From the NCBI RefSeq assembly GCF_001975785.1, contig NZ_MSFI01000012.1, positions 1 to 64,000 on the forward strand: DNA of 64,000 nucleotides. The letters are read 5' to 3'. Positions 1 through 9,368 of the stretch are shown here, piece after piece; the stretch's first letter is position 1, and each line of letters starts with the position of its first letter. Below the pieces are notes generated by a model. The model searched no databases, was not told where the DNA came from, and was given only the letters and a program-made list of their open reading frames with translations. A program made the translations under genes and the position numbers. Origin of the DNA: Domibacillus epiphyticus (GTDB taxonomy: Bacteria > Bacillota > Bacilli > Bacillales > Domibacillaceae).

Positions 1-44
1 CCCATGAATCCTCCGCCAATCATTCCTACGTTTAACTTTTTCAT
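1..44 (-). CDS. Gfo/Idh/MocA-type oxidoreductase, N-terminus only
   Basis: Only the first 14 to 15 codons are inside the window; the gene runs off the left edge. They read MKKLNVGMIGGGFMG, the start of a Rossmann fold with the GxGxxG-type glycine motif typical of NAD(P)-dependent sugar or inositol dehydrogenases of the Gfo/Idh/MocA family. A good AGGA ribosome binding site lies upstream. It follows the sugar-binding lipoprotein by 27 bp on the same strand, so it is probably the third or later gene of the LacI-controlled sugar operon. The family call rests on very few residues plus context. Confidence 0.6.
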   Translation of the reverse strand, partial: MKKLNVGMIGGGFM

Positions 45-71
45 TATATTTTCCTCCAATTATTATATTTT

Positions 72-1235
72 TTACTTTATTGCGCTTTGAATTAAATCTG
101 GAACTTCTTGTCGATATACAAGTTCCCAAGAATCTTCTAAATTATCTTTTGTTACTTGTACAGCAGGTGTTGTCACATATGACGGAGCTTCTTTTCCAAG
201 AAGTGCATATCCAGCTAAAATGGCTTCCGCTATTCCTTGATCATAAGGAAGTTGTGCACCAAGTCCTTTTACTGTGCCGCCAGAAGCCATTTCCAATCCA
301 ACGTTTGTACCGAGGTCTGTCGTCGTAATAACTAGATCATCCCTTCCAGCTGTACGAGCTGCTGAAACAACACCTTCTCCTGGAACATCCCAAATTGCGA
401 AGATTCCATCGAGATCACGGTGCTTCGTTAACATAGCAGATGCAACTTTTTCTCCATCATTCGGGCTTGTAATTCCGCCATGAGCCACAATTTCAATATC
501 CGGGTATTTCTTTTTGATCGTTTCTTCAAAAGCTGTTTGACGCTGTTTTGTCACGAAGAAATCCGCATCATGGAAAACCACTCCAATTTTCCCTTTTCCG
601 TCAAGTTCTTTAGCCATAACTTCTGCTGCTTCCACACCATTCCCATAGTTGTCCCCGGAAACAATGCTGACGAAGTCTTTTCCTGGTTTTAACCCTTGAG
701 CTGTCCCATCCATGAAGACCAATTTGATTCCCGCTTCAGCAGCTTTTTTATAAGCACCTGCTGTTGACACGGGATCTACTGGAACACTTACAATAACATC
801 AGGATTCTTGGCTGTGACTGTTTCAATATCTGAAACTTGTTTTTCCGCTTTAAACTGGGCGTCAGTTACTGCGATAACTTCGATGCCCATCCGCTTAAAA
901 CTCGCTTTTAATGCATCTGTTTGCGCGGTCATGTAGTCAGTTCCAGAGTAATGCATAACAAGTGCAGCGGTAAAATTGCCTTTTTTAATTTTCGAAATAT
1001 CGTCTTCCGTTAATTCTAATGTTTTAGCTGAAACTGCCGCTTCACCAAAAGGCCCTTTTCCTAAAATCTCTTTATCTTCTATTTTAGGATTAATTGTTAA
1101 AGAACCGGTATCCGGTACCTCTACGGGTTTGTTAGCTGATTCTTTTTCAGTTGAACCACTTTGTCCGCCACAAGCCGCCAGCACAAGGCTGCCGCTCAAT
1201 AACATAGCCGTGAATAATGAAGATTTTCTTTTCAT
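72..1235 (-). CDS. Sugar ABC transporter substrate-binding lipoprotein
   Basis: Extracellular, membrane-anchored sugar receptor of an ABC importer. With the start at 1235 (after AAGGGGGAT; an earlier ATG-type start at 1265 has no site) the protein begins with a basic signal peptide and a lipobox, LAAC, with Cys22 as the lipidation site. The remaining 366 residues look like the Peripla_BP_4 fold used for ribose, xylose, inositol and related polyols. No ATPase or permease is visible; they would lie beyond the left edge. It follows the isomerase gene by 32 bp and should share its LacI control. The exact sugar cannot be told from sequence. Confidence 0.85.
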   Translation of the reverse strand: MKRKSSLFTAMLLSGSLVLAACGGQSGSTEKESANKPVEVPDTGSLTINPKIEDKEILGKGPFGEAAVSAKTLELTEDDISKIKKGNFTAALVMHYSGTDYMTAQTDALKASFKRMGIEVIAVTDAQFKAEKQVSDIETVTAKNPDVIVSVPVDPVSTAGAYKKAAEAGIKLVFMDGTAQGLKPGKDFVSIVSGDNYGNGVEAAEVMAKELDGKGKIGVVFHDADFFVTKQRQTAFEETIKKKYPDIEIVAHGGITSPNDGEKVASAMLTKHRDLDGIFAIWDVPGEGVVSAARTAGRDDLVITTTDLGTNVGLEMASGGTVKGLGAQLPYDQGIAEAILAGYALLGKEAPSYVTTPAVQVTKDNLEDSWELVYRQEVPDLIQSAIK

Positions 1236-1267
1236 AAAAGATCCCCCTTGTTCATTGTCCGTCAAAT

Positions 1268-2083
1268 TTATTTTCTGTTTTCAAAACCTTTTAAATAGCG
1301 GCGGCTGATTTCTGCTCCTTTTTTCGGAACATCGTAACTGTCCAGTTCAACCGTAATCCAGTCATCGTATCCAGCTTCATCAAGAAGACGGATCATCTCA
1401 TCAAATTTTTGATGACCTTCTCCTAAAGGAAGGAATTCACCATTTTGATAATCTTTGAAGTGGATGTATTTAATGCGATCCGCATATTTTCTAACGACTT
1501 CGACAGGATCCCCGCCGCCCGCTTCAATGTGTGCTGTATCCGGGCAAAGGTAAATATCTGTGAGCGGCATAAGCTTGTCCAACTGATCAGGCGCCTGGAC
1601 GGTTGTGCCTAAGTGTGGATGATAGCTTGGAATCAAATTATGCTTCTCTGCAATTACCATTACTTGATTCAGGGCATCACCCAACTCTTTATAATCGCTT
1701 TCAACGATACCAGTTGAACGAACAGCACCCCCGCCGATCACTAAGTGACGGGCCCCTAATTCAGATGCAAGTGCTGCCACTTCTTCAATTTTAGCCAGTT
1801 CTTCTTTTAAAATATCCGGGTAGATAAAATTCCCTCCGGTATATACTCCAATAAATTCTAATGAATATTGTTTTAATAAAGATGTGAACTCCTCTTTTTT
1901 GTCTTTATACTGCATTAGATTCCCATCGAAAATTTCAAACCCTTTATAACCTGCTTCAGAGATTTCTTTCAAGGCTTCTTCAGTTGAACCATTCGCAAGG
2001 TAGTATAGATCTTTAATTGATGTGACGCCTGCAGGGTGACCAACTACTCCGCCCCATGTATTTGTTTGATATCCAAGTTTCAT
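1268..2083 (-). CDS. Sugar phosphate isomerase/epimerase (TIM barrel)
   Basis: A 271-residue protein of the xylose-isomerase-like TIM-barrel family (AP_endonuc_2 fold), which includes IolE/IolI inosose enzymes and keto-sugar epimerases. Metal-ligand stretches typical of the family are visible: PDTAH near the middle, KDYQNGEFLPLGEG, and a late VELD. The start at 2083 (MKLGYQTNTWGG) has a GGAGG site; the upstream ATG at 2116 does not. It is the first gene after lacI and a LacI operator lies 117 bp upstream. Together with the binding protein and the Gfo/Idh oxidoreductase it suggests catabolism of a cyclitol or rare sugar; the substrate is inference. Confidence 0.8.
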   Translation of the reverse strand: MKLGYQTNTWGGVVGHPAGVTSIKDLYYLANGSTEEALKEISEAGYKGFEIFDGNLMQYKDKKEEFTSLLKQYSLEFIGVYTGGNFIYPDILKEELAKIEEVAALASELGARHLVIGGGAVRSTGIVESDYKELGDALNQVMVIAEKHNLIPSYHPHLGTTVQAPDQLDKLMPLTDIYLCPDTAHIEAGGGDPVEVVRKYADRIKYIHFKDYQNGEFLPLGEGHQKFDEMIRLLDEAGYDDWITVELDSYDVPKKGAEISRRYLKGFENRK

Positions 2084-2199
2084 TGTTATATTTCCTCCAT
2101 TCGATTTCGAAATCATAAATGTAATTGTAATCGGCGGTTTGTTTCTGATGGAAACCCATCACCCCCTCAAATAATACGGGCGAATGATGACCCAGTTCA

Positions 2200-2213
2200 T
2201 GTAATCGATTACA
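2200..2213. promoter_or_regulatory. LacI-family operator upstream of the isomerase gene
   Basis: Perfect 14-bp palindrome TGTAATCGATTACA with a central CG, the layout bound by LacI/GalR regulators. The same 14 bases recur upstream of the lacI gene at 3303. It lies between lacI and the operon genes, so it probably lets the repressor control the downstream genes from an internal promoter. Confidence 0.75.
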
Positions 2214-2256
2214 TTGAATCAAAAAAATACTCCTGATTTTTTAAACTCGGGGTGGC

Positions 2257-3258
2257 TCAAGCATTGTTCCTTGTGCACGAATCCCGTTCAATAAGACTAT
2301 CTTCGAGTATATATTGATTTCTGGTTATTTCATCTTCGTTCATTAATTTCAACAGCAGTTCCATTGCCTTAGTTCCAATTTCAAAGGTAGGTTGAGATAT
2401 GGTTGTTAATGGCGGTTCAAATATGGCCGAAAACTCAATGTCGTCAAATCCGATCACTGAGACATCTTCAGGAACTCGCAGCCCTCTGCTTTTAACCGCT
2501 TTCACAGCGCCGAACGCCATTTCATCATTTGCAGCAAACACAGCAGTCGGCGGATTGCTTAAAGCTAAAAACTTCATCATCATATTGTAGCCGCTGTCAA
2601 AAGTGAAGGTTCCTTCCTGAACTAAAAAGGGCTCCACCGAAAGATTATGTCTTGCCATTGCTTGTGTATACCCTTTAAGGCGATCCTTCCCGAGAACTAC
2701 ATTTAATGGACCCGTGATCGTACCGATTTTTTCATGTCCAAGTGCAATTAAATATTCTGTTGCTTTTCTCGCACTGCTTACATTATCAATCGACACAGTC
2801 GGAATAGTAGAACCTTCGATATACTCACAAGCAAGAACGAGCGGATAATCCACCGAGAATTTTTCAATTACGCCTGTTTCCATTCTTGCCGTCAGCATAA
2901 CGATTCCATCCGCCTGCTTCTGGCGTAAGACATTTAAGTATTCTTCTTCCCGCTCCACATCATTGCCCGCGTCTCCAAGAATTACTTTATATCCATTTGA
3001 AACCGCGACAGATTCAATTCCTCTTAACACTTTTGAAAAGAACGTATTCGTAATATCTGGTACAATCACAAGGATCGTTTTTGTTTCCAGCCTTCTGAGC
3101 TGGCGTGCTAATACGTTCGGCTGATAGTTTAATTCTTGAATCGCTTTCAAAACTTTTTTTGATGTTTCTTCTTTGACAGCCTCTGGTTTGCTGATCACTC
3201 TAGATACTGTTGCAGTCGAAACATTTGCTTTCTGTGCCACGTCTTTTATGCTCACCAT
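2257..3258 (-). CDS. LacI family transcriptional regulator
   Basis: A full-length (333 aa) LacI/GalR repressor. Residues 2-50 form the helix-turn-helix and hinge helix (VSIKDVAQKANVSTATVSRV, then LARQLRR); the rest is the periplasmic-binding-protein-like effector domain, with the typical AVFAANDEMAFGAV and VIGFDDIEFS stretches. It is the first gene of the minus-strand sugar cluster. Two operator-like palindromes upstream (3303, 3411) and one downstream (2200) imply autoregulation and control of the operon. The effector is probably the imported sugar or its phosphate. Confidence 0.92.
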   Translation of the reverse strand: MVSIKDVAQKANVSTATVSRVISKPEAVKEETSKKVLKAIQELNYQPNVLARQLRRLETKTILVIVPDITNTFFSKVLRGIESVAVSNGYKVILGDAGNDVEREEEYLNVLRQKQADGIVMLTARMETGVIEKFSVDYPLVLACEYIEGSTIPTVSIDNVSSARKATEYLIALGHEKIGTITGPLNVVLGKDRLKGYTQAMARHNLSVEPFLVQEGTFTFDSGYNMMMKFLALSNPPTAVFAANDEMAFGAVKAVKSRGLRVPEDVSVIGFDDIEFSAIFEPPLTTISQPTFEIGTKAMELLLKLMNEDEITRNQYILEDSLIERDSCTRNNA

Positions 3259-3302
3259 AAAGGCTCTCTCATTTCTTATTAATATTTCGTTTGTAATGTG
3301 AT

Positions 3303-3316
3303 TGTAATCGATTACA
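3303..3316. promoter_or_regulatory. LacI-family operator upstream of lacI
   Basis: Second copy of the perfect palindrome TGTAATCGATTACA, 45 bp upstream of the lacI start and identical to the copy at 2200. Confidence 0.75.
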
Positions 3317-3410
3317 TCCGGAATATCAACACTTAAATAAAAAAAGTTTGAATTTTTGTTCTAATTGAAAATGAACTTGTATATACTTATGCATCACTTT
3401 CAGAAGTTAT

Positions 3411-3424
3411 TGTAACCGATTACA
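3411..3424. promoter_or_regulatory. Distal LacI-family operator
   Basis: TGTAACCGATTACA, one mismatch from the other two operators, with its centre 108 bp from the 3303 site. The spacing would permit looping between the two sites by a LacI tetramer or by two dimers acting jointly. Confidence 0.6.
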
Positions 3425-3552
3425 ATCAAAAAGGCAATTCATTTTCATAATAATCTTCGCTTTTCCTAATAAAATGATGAATTCATGTATCATTCACACC
3501 CAAAACGTGAGATAATAGGAACGAATGACAAATTTAACCCGGGGGTGACGTT

Positions 3553-3783
3553 ATGTCTTATTACAGCAAAAATCGCACCGAACCATTGCCAAACGTCGAT
3601 ATTGAGACGTGGGAATGTACGTCGGACGACTGTATTGGCTGGATGAGAAAGAACTTTTCAGATGATAATTCGCCGTCGTGCCCATTTTGTGGAAGTGACA
3701 TGCAAAACGGAACCCGCTTCACGAATTCTTTACAAAACAATACTTTTCGTAAACCGGCTGATGCCGAACAAAAAAAAGCGTGA
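3553..3783 (+). CDS. YdjO-like cold-inducible zinc-finger protein
   Basis: A 76-residue protein resembling B. subtilis YdjO (cold-inducible YdjO family). It has WECTSDDCIGWMRKNF followed by SPSCPFCGSDM, so four cysteines in paired arrangement probably bind one zinc. It starts MSYYSKNRTEPLP after a GGGGGTGA site. It is a single-gene unit with its own terminator. The biochemical role of the family is not established. Confidence 0.8.
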   Translation: MSYYSKNRTEPLPNVDIETWECTSDDCIGWMRKNFSDDNSPSCPFCGSDMQNGTRFTNSLQNNTFRKPADAEQKKA

Positions 3784-3810
3784 TTCCCTTCCTGGGAATC
3801 CGCTTTTTCT
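3770..3810 (+). terminator. Intrinsic terminator after the ydjO-like gene
   Basis: Long stem made by GATTCCC and GGGAATC, extended by AAAAAGCG and CGCTTTTT, around a TTCC-type loop. It overlaps the stop codon and ends in T residues. Confidence 0.8.
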
Positions 3811-3827
3811 GCTTTAAATGTGTCACA

Positions 3828-4316
3828 TTAAATGAATACTTCAACGAAAAACCATAGTAACATGAGAAGATGAATCACGATTTTTGCCAGTGTACCGCTT
3901 AAAAAACCGACCAATGTAGCATAGGCTGCAAGAATAGCCGTCTTGGCATTTTTTTGAATGATCAATTCAATGAGGAGAACCGCCGCAAAAGGCACAATCA
4001 AAATGCCAAATGGGGGGATAATGAATGAACCGGCGATGATAGCAGCAACAGCTGTCCACTCTCCCCACTTCGAGCCGCCATATTTCTTCACAAAGTAACT
4101 GTTGGCTAGAAAATCGGCGACAAAAATCAGTACTGTAAAGATGACCATAGCAATCCAGAAGATAATAGACAGCTCTTCTTTGCTGATTCCAAAATAGTAA
4201 AGTGCAAATCCCGCCCATAAAACCACCACAGAAGGAACAATCGGAAAAATAAATCCGATAAAACTAATGATAAATAATAAAATAATACCGGTCCATACTA
4301 AAATAGACATCCACAA
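3828..4316 (-). CDS. DUF456 family integral membrane protein
   Basis: A 162-residue, very hydrophobic protein with about five membrane segments and the DUF456 pattern: an N-terminal hydrophobic pair, then GGSKWGEW, then a glycine-rich GILIVPFAAVLLIE segment. The function of the family is unknown. It is transcribed alone and divergently from the GIY-YIG gene, whose start is only about 60 bp away, so the two promoters share a short intergenic space. Confidence 0.75.
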   Translation of the reverse strand: MWMSILVWTGIILLFIISFIGFIFPIVPSVVVLWAGFALYYFGISKEELSIIFWIAMVIFTVLIFVADFLANSYFVKKYGGSKWGEWTAVAAIIAGSFIIPPFGILIVPFAAVLLIELIIQKNAKTAILAAYATLVGFLSGTLAKIVIHLLMLLWFFVEVFI

Positions 4317-4376
4317 CCACCTCTACTTTGTTATGATAGCATTGTACCATTAAGTGAAGAATAGGAAGTGATTTAT

Positions 4377-4754
4377 TTGATTAACATCGAAATGCCGAAA
4401 GCGGACTTCATTTTAACGAGAAAACGAAATCCCGAAGATACGAGTGAAGCACCCATTGCAAGAGAATATGGATTTACAGATTATCATAAAATTCCACGCG
4501 ATAAAGCGGGTGTTTTTATGTTTTATGATGCGGACGACAACTTGCTATATGTCGGAAAGGCTCGCAAACTGCGCATGCGGATCCGCAAACATTTTGAAGA
4601 CAACGTTTCTGATATTAAAAACCACCGTGATGATGTGCATAAAATTGTAGTTTGTATTGTGGACAGCCCGGTGGAACGCGACATTTATGAAACATTTATA
4701 ATTAATACGTTTCAAGCGAAATATAATACGGAAAAAGTGTTTTTCAATTCATAA
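4377..4754 (+). CDS. GIY-YIG nuclease-domain protein
   Basis: A protein of about 125 residues with a single GIY-YIG domain: GVFMFY, then LLYVGKA, then the arginine helix LRMRIRKHF. This resembles the N-terminal incision domain of UvrC and stand-alone excision-repair nucleases. A GTG at 4368 sits inside the ribosome binding site AGGAAGTG, so the TTG at 4377 (MINIEMPKADF) is the better start. A terminator follows at once, so it is a single-gene unit. DNA repair is inferred from the fold only. Confidence 0.75.
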   Translation: MINIEMPKADFILTRKRNPEDTSEAPIAREYGFTDYHKIPRDKAGVFMFYDADDNLLYVGKARKLRMRIRKHFEDNVSDIKNHRDDVHKIVVCIVDSPVERDIYETFIINTFQAKYNTEKVFFNS

Positions 4755-4761
4755 TCTTTAA

Positions 4762-4790
4762 GCCCGGGTCATTAAGAACCGGGTTTTTTT
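4762..4790 (+). terminator. Intrinsic terminator
   Basis: Stem CCCGG(G)T...A(A)CCGGG followed by seven T. The degraded kinase relic on the other strand runs into it. Confidence 0.8.
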
Positions 4791-4792
4791 GT

Positions 4793-5260
4793 GCCGGAAA
4801 CATGACTTCTACAGTTGTCCCTTCTGAAAATATTCAATTCGCTGCTTTGGTTTTCAATAATTTTGCAGCAAGTCATTAACCAAAGCCGCAATCCCCTCTT
4901 TGCAGCTCATTCGCACAAGATTAACACCGCCGTCCGGCATCGCTTCTATCGTATTTTTTAACACATAAATAAAGACCTGTTTTAACTGCTTTGCTCACAA
5001 AAGATGGGTGGTGCCTCCTCTTCAATATCTACCTGGATGAGACCATTTCCCATCATTGCCTGGGAATTCATGAGTGCAACGACATCTTGCAGCAACGGCT
5101 GGATATCCTGCTCTTTAAAGACAACATCGATCGGTTTTGACAGACCTAAGAGTTCATTGACAATAAGGTTAACCCGATCAAATTCGCACAACATAATACC
5201 TATAAACTTTTTCATTATGCCTTGTCGAAAGCTGCTGGTAATCAGAAAGAATAAAAGCAA
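4793..5260 (-). pseudogene. Decayed sporulation-type histidine kinase
   Basis: Pieces of a Bacillus sensor kinase are readable in order but in different frames. An N-terminal piece reads FDRVNLIVNELLGLSKP followed by DVVALMNSQAM and PPIFCE; after a frameshift comes KQLKQVFIYVLKN and TIEAMPDGG (the N box); after a deletion of the F/G boxes comes IIEN, and then in another frame SEGTTVEVMFPA, the usual C-terminal end of such kinases. The sensor part and most of the dimerisation domain are missing. The match to KinA/KinE-like phosphorelay kinases is by memory of the family. An intact Spo0E-like gene is next door. Confidence 0.75.
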
Positions 5261-5394
5261 AAATAGACACGTCCTGTTTTTTTCAATGTCATTCCCTTTT
5301 CATACGTATTAATGTAATATTTTACCTAATAAAAAAAGAAAAATCCAGTCTTTTCGATCGCAAAATCTCGACAATCATGTAAGGTTATCAGAAG

Positions 5395-5409
5395 TTTTGT
5401 CGAATCTAT
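5395..5409 (+). promoter_or_regulatory. Candidate Spo0A box
   Basis: TTTTGTCGAATCTAT contains TGTCGAA, the core of the Spo0A box of Bacillus. It lies about 80 bp upstream of the Spo0E-like gene. The identical 15 bases recur upstream of the zinc-ribbon operon at 51626. The seven-base core alone would occur several times by chance in 64 kb, so this is a candidate only. Confidence 0.4.
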
Positions 5410-5488
5410 TTCTTCCTCTTTAAAAATTTTTTATACTATATCCTGTTCTGTTTTTTATTACGAAACTATTTTTTGGAGGTTCATATTC

Positions 5489-5656
5489 ATGAATAATCAT
5501 GAAAGCTTTGATGAATTAATGGTTCAAATTAAAACTGTTCGCAAATTAATGATTACGACTGGTACCATGAAAGGGCTTGACCATATTGAGACCCTTCAAC
5601 ATAGCCAAAGGCTTGACAAGTTAATGAATCAGTATCAATTTCAAAGTAAATTTTAA
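5489..5656 (+). CDS. Spo0E-like aspartyl-phosphate phosphatase
   Basis: A 55-residue protein found by reading the gap between the kinase relic and the chemoreceptor. It has a GGAGG site and starts MNNHESFDELMVQIKTVRK; the late segment SQRLDKLMNQYQ carries the SxxLD signature of Spo0E/YisI/YnzD phosphatases, which dephosphorylate Spo0A~P and so delay sporulation. The size and predicted two-helix hairpin fit. A candidate Spo0A box lies upstream and a strong terminator follows. The phosphorelay kinase beside it is decayed while this phosphatase is intact. Confidence 0.8.
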   Translation: MNNHESFDELMVQIKTVRKLMITTGTMKGLDHIETLQHSQRLDKLMNQYQFQSKF

Positions 5657-5705
5657 TAACATTACATGTAAGATACGGAATGAAAATTTTTTTCATAAAA
5701 AAGAA

Positions 5706-5740
5706 AATTCCCGTTCATAGCGAACGGGAATTACTTTTTT
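5706..5740 (+). terminator. Intrinsic terminator after the spo0E-like gene
   Basis: Perfect 11-bp stem AATTCCCGTTC / GAACGGGAATT with an ATAG-type loop and a T run. Confidence 0.85.
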
Positions 5741-5844
5741 TAGAGACTATCATAATTGTTTAAGAATAAGAACGAAGGATCAAATTCTCTATCTGTCTCT
5801 TATTTGCTAACATAACGTAATACACAAGAAAGAGTAATAGTCTG

Positions 5845-7536
5845 TTAAACTTTAAATTTGCTTACAAGTTCTTGTAAGTTCATCGCCATTTCCGACAATA
5901 CATTAGACGCAGAAGATATTTCTTCCATCGATGCCATTTGCTCTTCTGTTGAAGCTGCTACAGTTTGAGAATGCATCGAAGCATCTTTTGAAACGGTTGT
6001 GATGTTTGTCACCGTTGCTGAAACTTCCTGTGCACTTGCGGACATTTGCTCGGCTGTTGCTGCCATATCATCAATTTGTGTACCCATGTGCTCCATTGAA
6101 CGTAAAATCTCCGCAAAACTTTTTTCTGTTTTTCCGACGATATCAAGCCCTTCTTTTACTTCTATTTTGACTTGATTAATCGAGTTATTGGACCGTCCCA
6201 TATTCACTTGGATTTCCTTAATAAGCTCAGAAATTTGTGTAGATGACTCCTGTGATTGTTCAGCTAATTTGCGAACCTCATCCGCCACTACCGCAAACCC
6301 TTTTCCATGTTCTCCTGCCCGTGCAGCTTCGATCGCTGCATTGAGTGCCAATAAATTCGTTTGGTTGGCAATACTGGTAATCACTTTTGAAATTTCGCCA
6401 ATTTCCTGCGATCGTCTATCCAACAACTTTATCGCTTCACTGCTTTCATTAACCGAATGATCAATTGACTGAATCTGCAAAGCAGTTTTCTCAACAAATT
6501 CCCCGCCTTGCTTTGCCTGCTCGGCCGTTTTTGATCCAGCTTCCGCAATTACACTTGAACTTTCTGCAATGTTGCCAACTGCAATCGTTACTTCTTCTAA
6601 CGATTTTGCACTTCCTTCTAGGCTGGAAGTTGTTTCTTCCGATCCGTCTGCAACATGTTGAATCGACATGGTTATCTCTTCTGTCGCTTTGCTTGTCTGC
6701 TCAGCGCTGGCTGTTAATTCCTCAGATGAAGCAGCAACCTGCTCGGATGTTTGAACCACATCAATAATCATTGACCGTAAGCTTTCCCTCGTAGCATTGT
6801 AGCTATTTGCAAGGTCGGTCAGTTCATCTCCTGCGTGATCATGCACCTCTGTTGTAAAATCCCCATTCCCCGCATTTTCCAACGCTGTGGAAATAGCTGT
6901 TAATCGTTTCTTTAATCCGCGTGTGAACCAGAATATAACGAGAGATGAAAGTAAAATAATGACTGCTAACACAATTAAGAAAATTTTTAGAAAGCCTGAA
7001 ATGGTTTGATCGATAATTTGCTGTGATGCACCTACATAAAAAATCCCAATTTCCTCTCCAGAGCTATTTTTTAGCGGCATGTACGCTGTTTGATACCGGT
7101 TTCCTGCAACTTCTGCTTCTCCATAATAGTTTTCACCATTTTCCAGCACCACATTTTCCACCTCTGGGGATACTGTTGTTCCTACAGCCCGTTCTCCGTC
7201 CGTCATCACATTTGTCGCTATGCGTGTATTCCCTTGAAAAATAGTGACTGTATCCCCTGTGTCTTCTCCTATCTTATCCACAGGCTCAAAATTCTCATTC
7301 ATGGCTGTATCGCCTTTATAGAGCTTGTCACCTTTTATCGCCCATTCACCAGGATATTTATTATCAATATATCGGTATGCTAAACCAAGATCACCTTTTG
7401 CCTTTTCAATAGCAAATTGCTTGATTCCCGCACCTACCTGCTGAATGACCACAGCTCCTACAATAACGGATAGAAACAAAACAATCCCTAGAACAATCAG
7501 ATTGATCTTTGCTCCTAATTTTAATTTTTTCCCCAT
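5845..7536 (-). CDS. Methyl-accepting chemotaxis protein with Cache domain
   Basis: A membrane chemoreceptor of 563 residues. Transmembrane helix 1 is near residues 11-30, then an extracellular single-Cache-type ligand domain to about 175 ([10 protein letters not shown], ending in EIGIFYVGA), transmembrane helix 2 near 182-204, a HAMP domain, and a cytoplasmic coiled-coil signalling domain. The kinase-contact hairpin ([20 protein letters not shown]) is intact. A GGGGGAT site supports the ATG at 7536. Its signalling half is nearly the same as that of the next gene upstream on the same strand, although the sensor domains differ, which suggests tandem duplication followed by sensor replacement. 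No clear SigD promoter was seen. Confidence 0.93.
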   Translation of the reverse strand: MGKKLKLGAKINLIVLGIVLFLSVIVGAVVIQQVGAGIKQFAIEKAKGDLGLAYRYIDNKYPGEWAIKGDKLYKGDTAMNENFEPVDKIGEDTGDTVTIFQGNTRIATNVMTDGERAVGTTVSPEVENVVLENGENYYGEAEVAGNRYQTAYMPLKNSSGEEIGIFYVGASQQIIDQTISGFLKIFLIVLAVIILLSSLVIFWFTRGLKKRLTAISTALENAGNGDFTTEVHDHAGDELTDLANSYNATRESLRSMIIDVVQTSEQVAASSEELTASAEQTSKATEEITMSIQHVADGSEETTSSLEGSAKSLEEVTIAVGNIAESSSVIAEAGSKTAEQAKQGGEFVEKTALQIQSIDHSVNESSEAIKLLDRRSQEIGEISKVITSIANQTNLLALNAAIEAARAGEHGKGFAVVADEVRKLAEQSQESSTQISELIKEIQVNMGRSNNSINQVKIEVKEGLDIVGKTEKSFAEILRSMEHMGTQIDDMAATAEQMSASAQEVSATVTNITTVSKDASMHSQTVAASTEEQMASMEEISSASNVLSEMAMNLQELVSKFKV

Positions 7537-7577
7537 TTTAAATCCCCCTTCTGAAACCTTGCCTGACTTAACTCGAC

Positions 7578-7615
7578 AAAAAAGCTCGTATACCTCTTAA
7601 AGTATACAAGCTTTT
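7578..7615 (-). terminator. Intrinsic terminator after the upstream chemoreceptor gene
   Basis: On the minus strand AAAAGCTTGTATAC pairs with GTATACGAGCTTTT and is followed by T residues. It separates the two tandem chemoreceptor genes into two transcripts. Confidence 0.8.
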
Positions 7616-7631
7616 CCAAGGATAATACATA

Positions 7632-9368
7632 CTATACTTTAAATTTGCTTACAAGTTCTTGTAAGTCATATGCCATTTTTGATAACGTGCTAGATGATGA
7701 GGATATTTCTTCCATTGAAGCCAGCTGCTCTTCTGTTGAAGCCGCTACACTTTGAGAATGCATTGATGCATCTTTTGAAACGGTTGTGATGTTCGTCACC
7801 GTTGCTGAAACTTCTTGTGCACTTGCAGACATTTGCTCAGCTGTTGCTGCCATATCATCAATTTGTGTACCCATGTGCTCCATTGATCGTAAAATGTCAG
7901 CAAAGCTTTTTTCTGTTTCTTCCACGATCTCAAGACCTTCTTTTACCTCGGATTTCACTTGATTAATAGAGTCATTTGAGCGGCTCATATTTACTTGTAT
8001 TTCTTTAATCAGTTCTGAAATTTGCGTAGAGGACTGCTGCGATTGCTCTGCGAGTTTACGAACTTCATCCGCTACTACCGCAAAACCTTTTCCATGCTCT
8101 CCCGCCCGTGCTGCTTCGATCGCTGCATTTAGTGCTAACAAATTCGTTTGATTAGCAATATCGGTTATGACTTTTGAAATTTCGCCAATTTCCTGTGATC
8201 GTCTGTCCAACAGCTTGATCGCTTCACCGCTTTCGTTAACCGAACGATCAATTGCCTCAATTTGAAGAGCTGTTTTTTCGACAAATTCTCCGCCTTGCTT
8301 AGCCTGTTCCGCTGTTTTTGAGCCCGTTTCCGCAATCGTGTTAGAGTTTTCAGCAATGTTGCCGACAGCAAATGTGACTTCTTCTAACGATTTTGCACTT
8401 TCTTCCAAACTTGATGTTGTATTTTCCGCACCACCTGCAATGTGCTGAACAGACTCCGTGATTTCTTCCGTTGCCCTGCTTGTCTGCTCCGCACTCGCTG
8501 TCAGTTGCTGAGATGAAGCAGCCAACAGTTCAGAAGACGTTTTAACCTCACTAATTAACTCCCTCATATTTCGTGTCATGTTATTAAAATCTTTCGCCAG
8601 CTGCCCGACTTCATCTTTTGTTTTAACAATTACTTCCTCAGTAGAAAAGTCACCTTCTGCAGCTAGGTTCAATTCTTTTCCAATAACCTTAATCGGCTTT
8701 GTTATACGATTAGAGAAATAGTTTACTAGAATCATGCCGGCAATTAACGAGACCGCACCAATCGCTGAAACTAAATATAACACTTTATTAGATGCTTGAT
8801 TAAACTCTGTTAAATATGCTCCTGATCCGACAATCCATCCCCAGTGCGGATCCAATTCAACATAAGAAACTTTTGTTTCCACTTTACCTGTACTTGGATC
8901 TTCCCATTTATAGGTGACAAACCCTCCGCCATTCGATCCGATTTCAACAAATTCTTCCCCGATCATCACACCGTCTTCAGATTGTACATCTGTTAAGTCC
9001 TGTCCTTCATTTCCAGGGTTCATGACCGATACAGCATTTTCATTTACCGCCCATGTATAACCAGTTTCCCCGACTGTATACTCCTTTTTGATCGACCGTT
9101 CATTATCCGCGTTTTTTTCACTTAACAATTCTTGACGAAGTTTTTCCTGCGCTTCTTCTAGCGTCAGGTTTCCTGCTTCAACTTCTTCATTTAAAAGGTT
9201 AATCATCCCAATCGTCATTTTTACATTATTTTTAAGTTGTGTTTCACCGGACTTTTCTAATTCGTTTTTCGACATCCCATATGTACTTATCCCTATAATC
9301 GTTGTAGGAATCAGCAAAATAAACAAACATAAAATAATTAATTTGTTTTTTAATGAATGTAATTTCAT
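7632..9368 (-). CDS. Methyl-accepting chemotaxis protein with sCache_2 domain
   Basis: A chemoreceptor of 578 residues: transmembrane helix 1 near residues 8-30, extracellular sCache_2-type domain ([19 protein letters not shown], then [19 protein letters not shown]) to about residue 190, transmembrane helix 2 near 195-218, HAMP domain, and signalling domain with the intact hairpin. This Cache type commonly senses small organic acids, but the ligand is unknown here. The ATG at 9368 has a GGAGG site. The last roughly 300 residues closely match those of the downstream neighbour, and both end in [10 protein letters not shown]. Confidence 0.93.
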   Translation of the reverse strand: MKLHSLKNKLIILCLFILLIPTTIIGISTYGMSKNELEKSGETQLKNNVKMTIGMINLLNEEVEAGNLTLEEAQEKLRQELLSEKNADNERSIKKEYTVGETGYTWAVNENAVSVMNPGNEGQDLTDVQSEDGVMIGEEFVEIGSNGGGFVTYKWEDPSTGKVETKVSYVELDPHWGWIVGSGAYLTEFNQASNKVLYLVSAIGAVSLIAGMILVNYFSNRITKPIKVIGKELNLAAEGDFSTEEVIVKTKDEVGQLAKDFNNMTRNMRELISEVKTSSELLAASSQQLTASAEQTSRATEEITESVQHIAGGAENTTSSLEESAKSLEEVTFAVGNIAENSNTIAETGSKTAEQAKQGGEFVEKTALQIEAIDRSVNESGEAIKLLDRRSQEIGEISKVITDIANQTNLLALNAAIEAARAGEHGKGFAVVADEVRKLAEQSQQSSTQISELIKEIQVNMSRSNDSINQVKSEVKEGLEIVEETEKSFADILRSMEHMGTQIDDMAATAEQMSASAQEVSATVTNITTVSKDASMHSQSVAASTEEQLASMEEISSSSSTLSKMAYDLQELVSKFKV

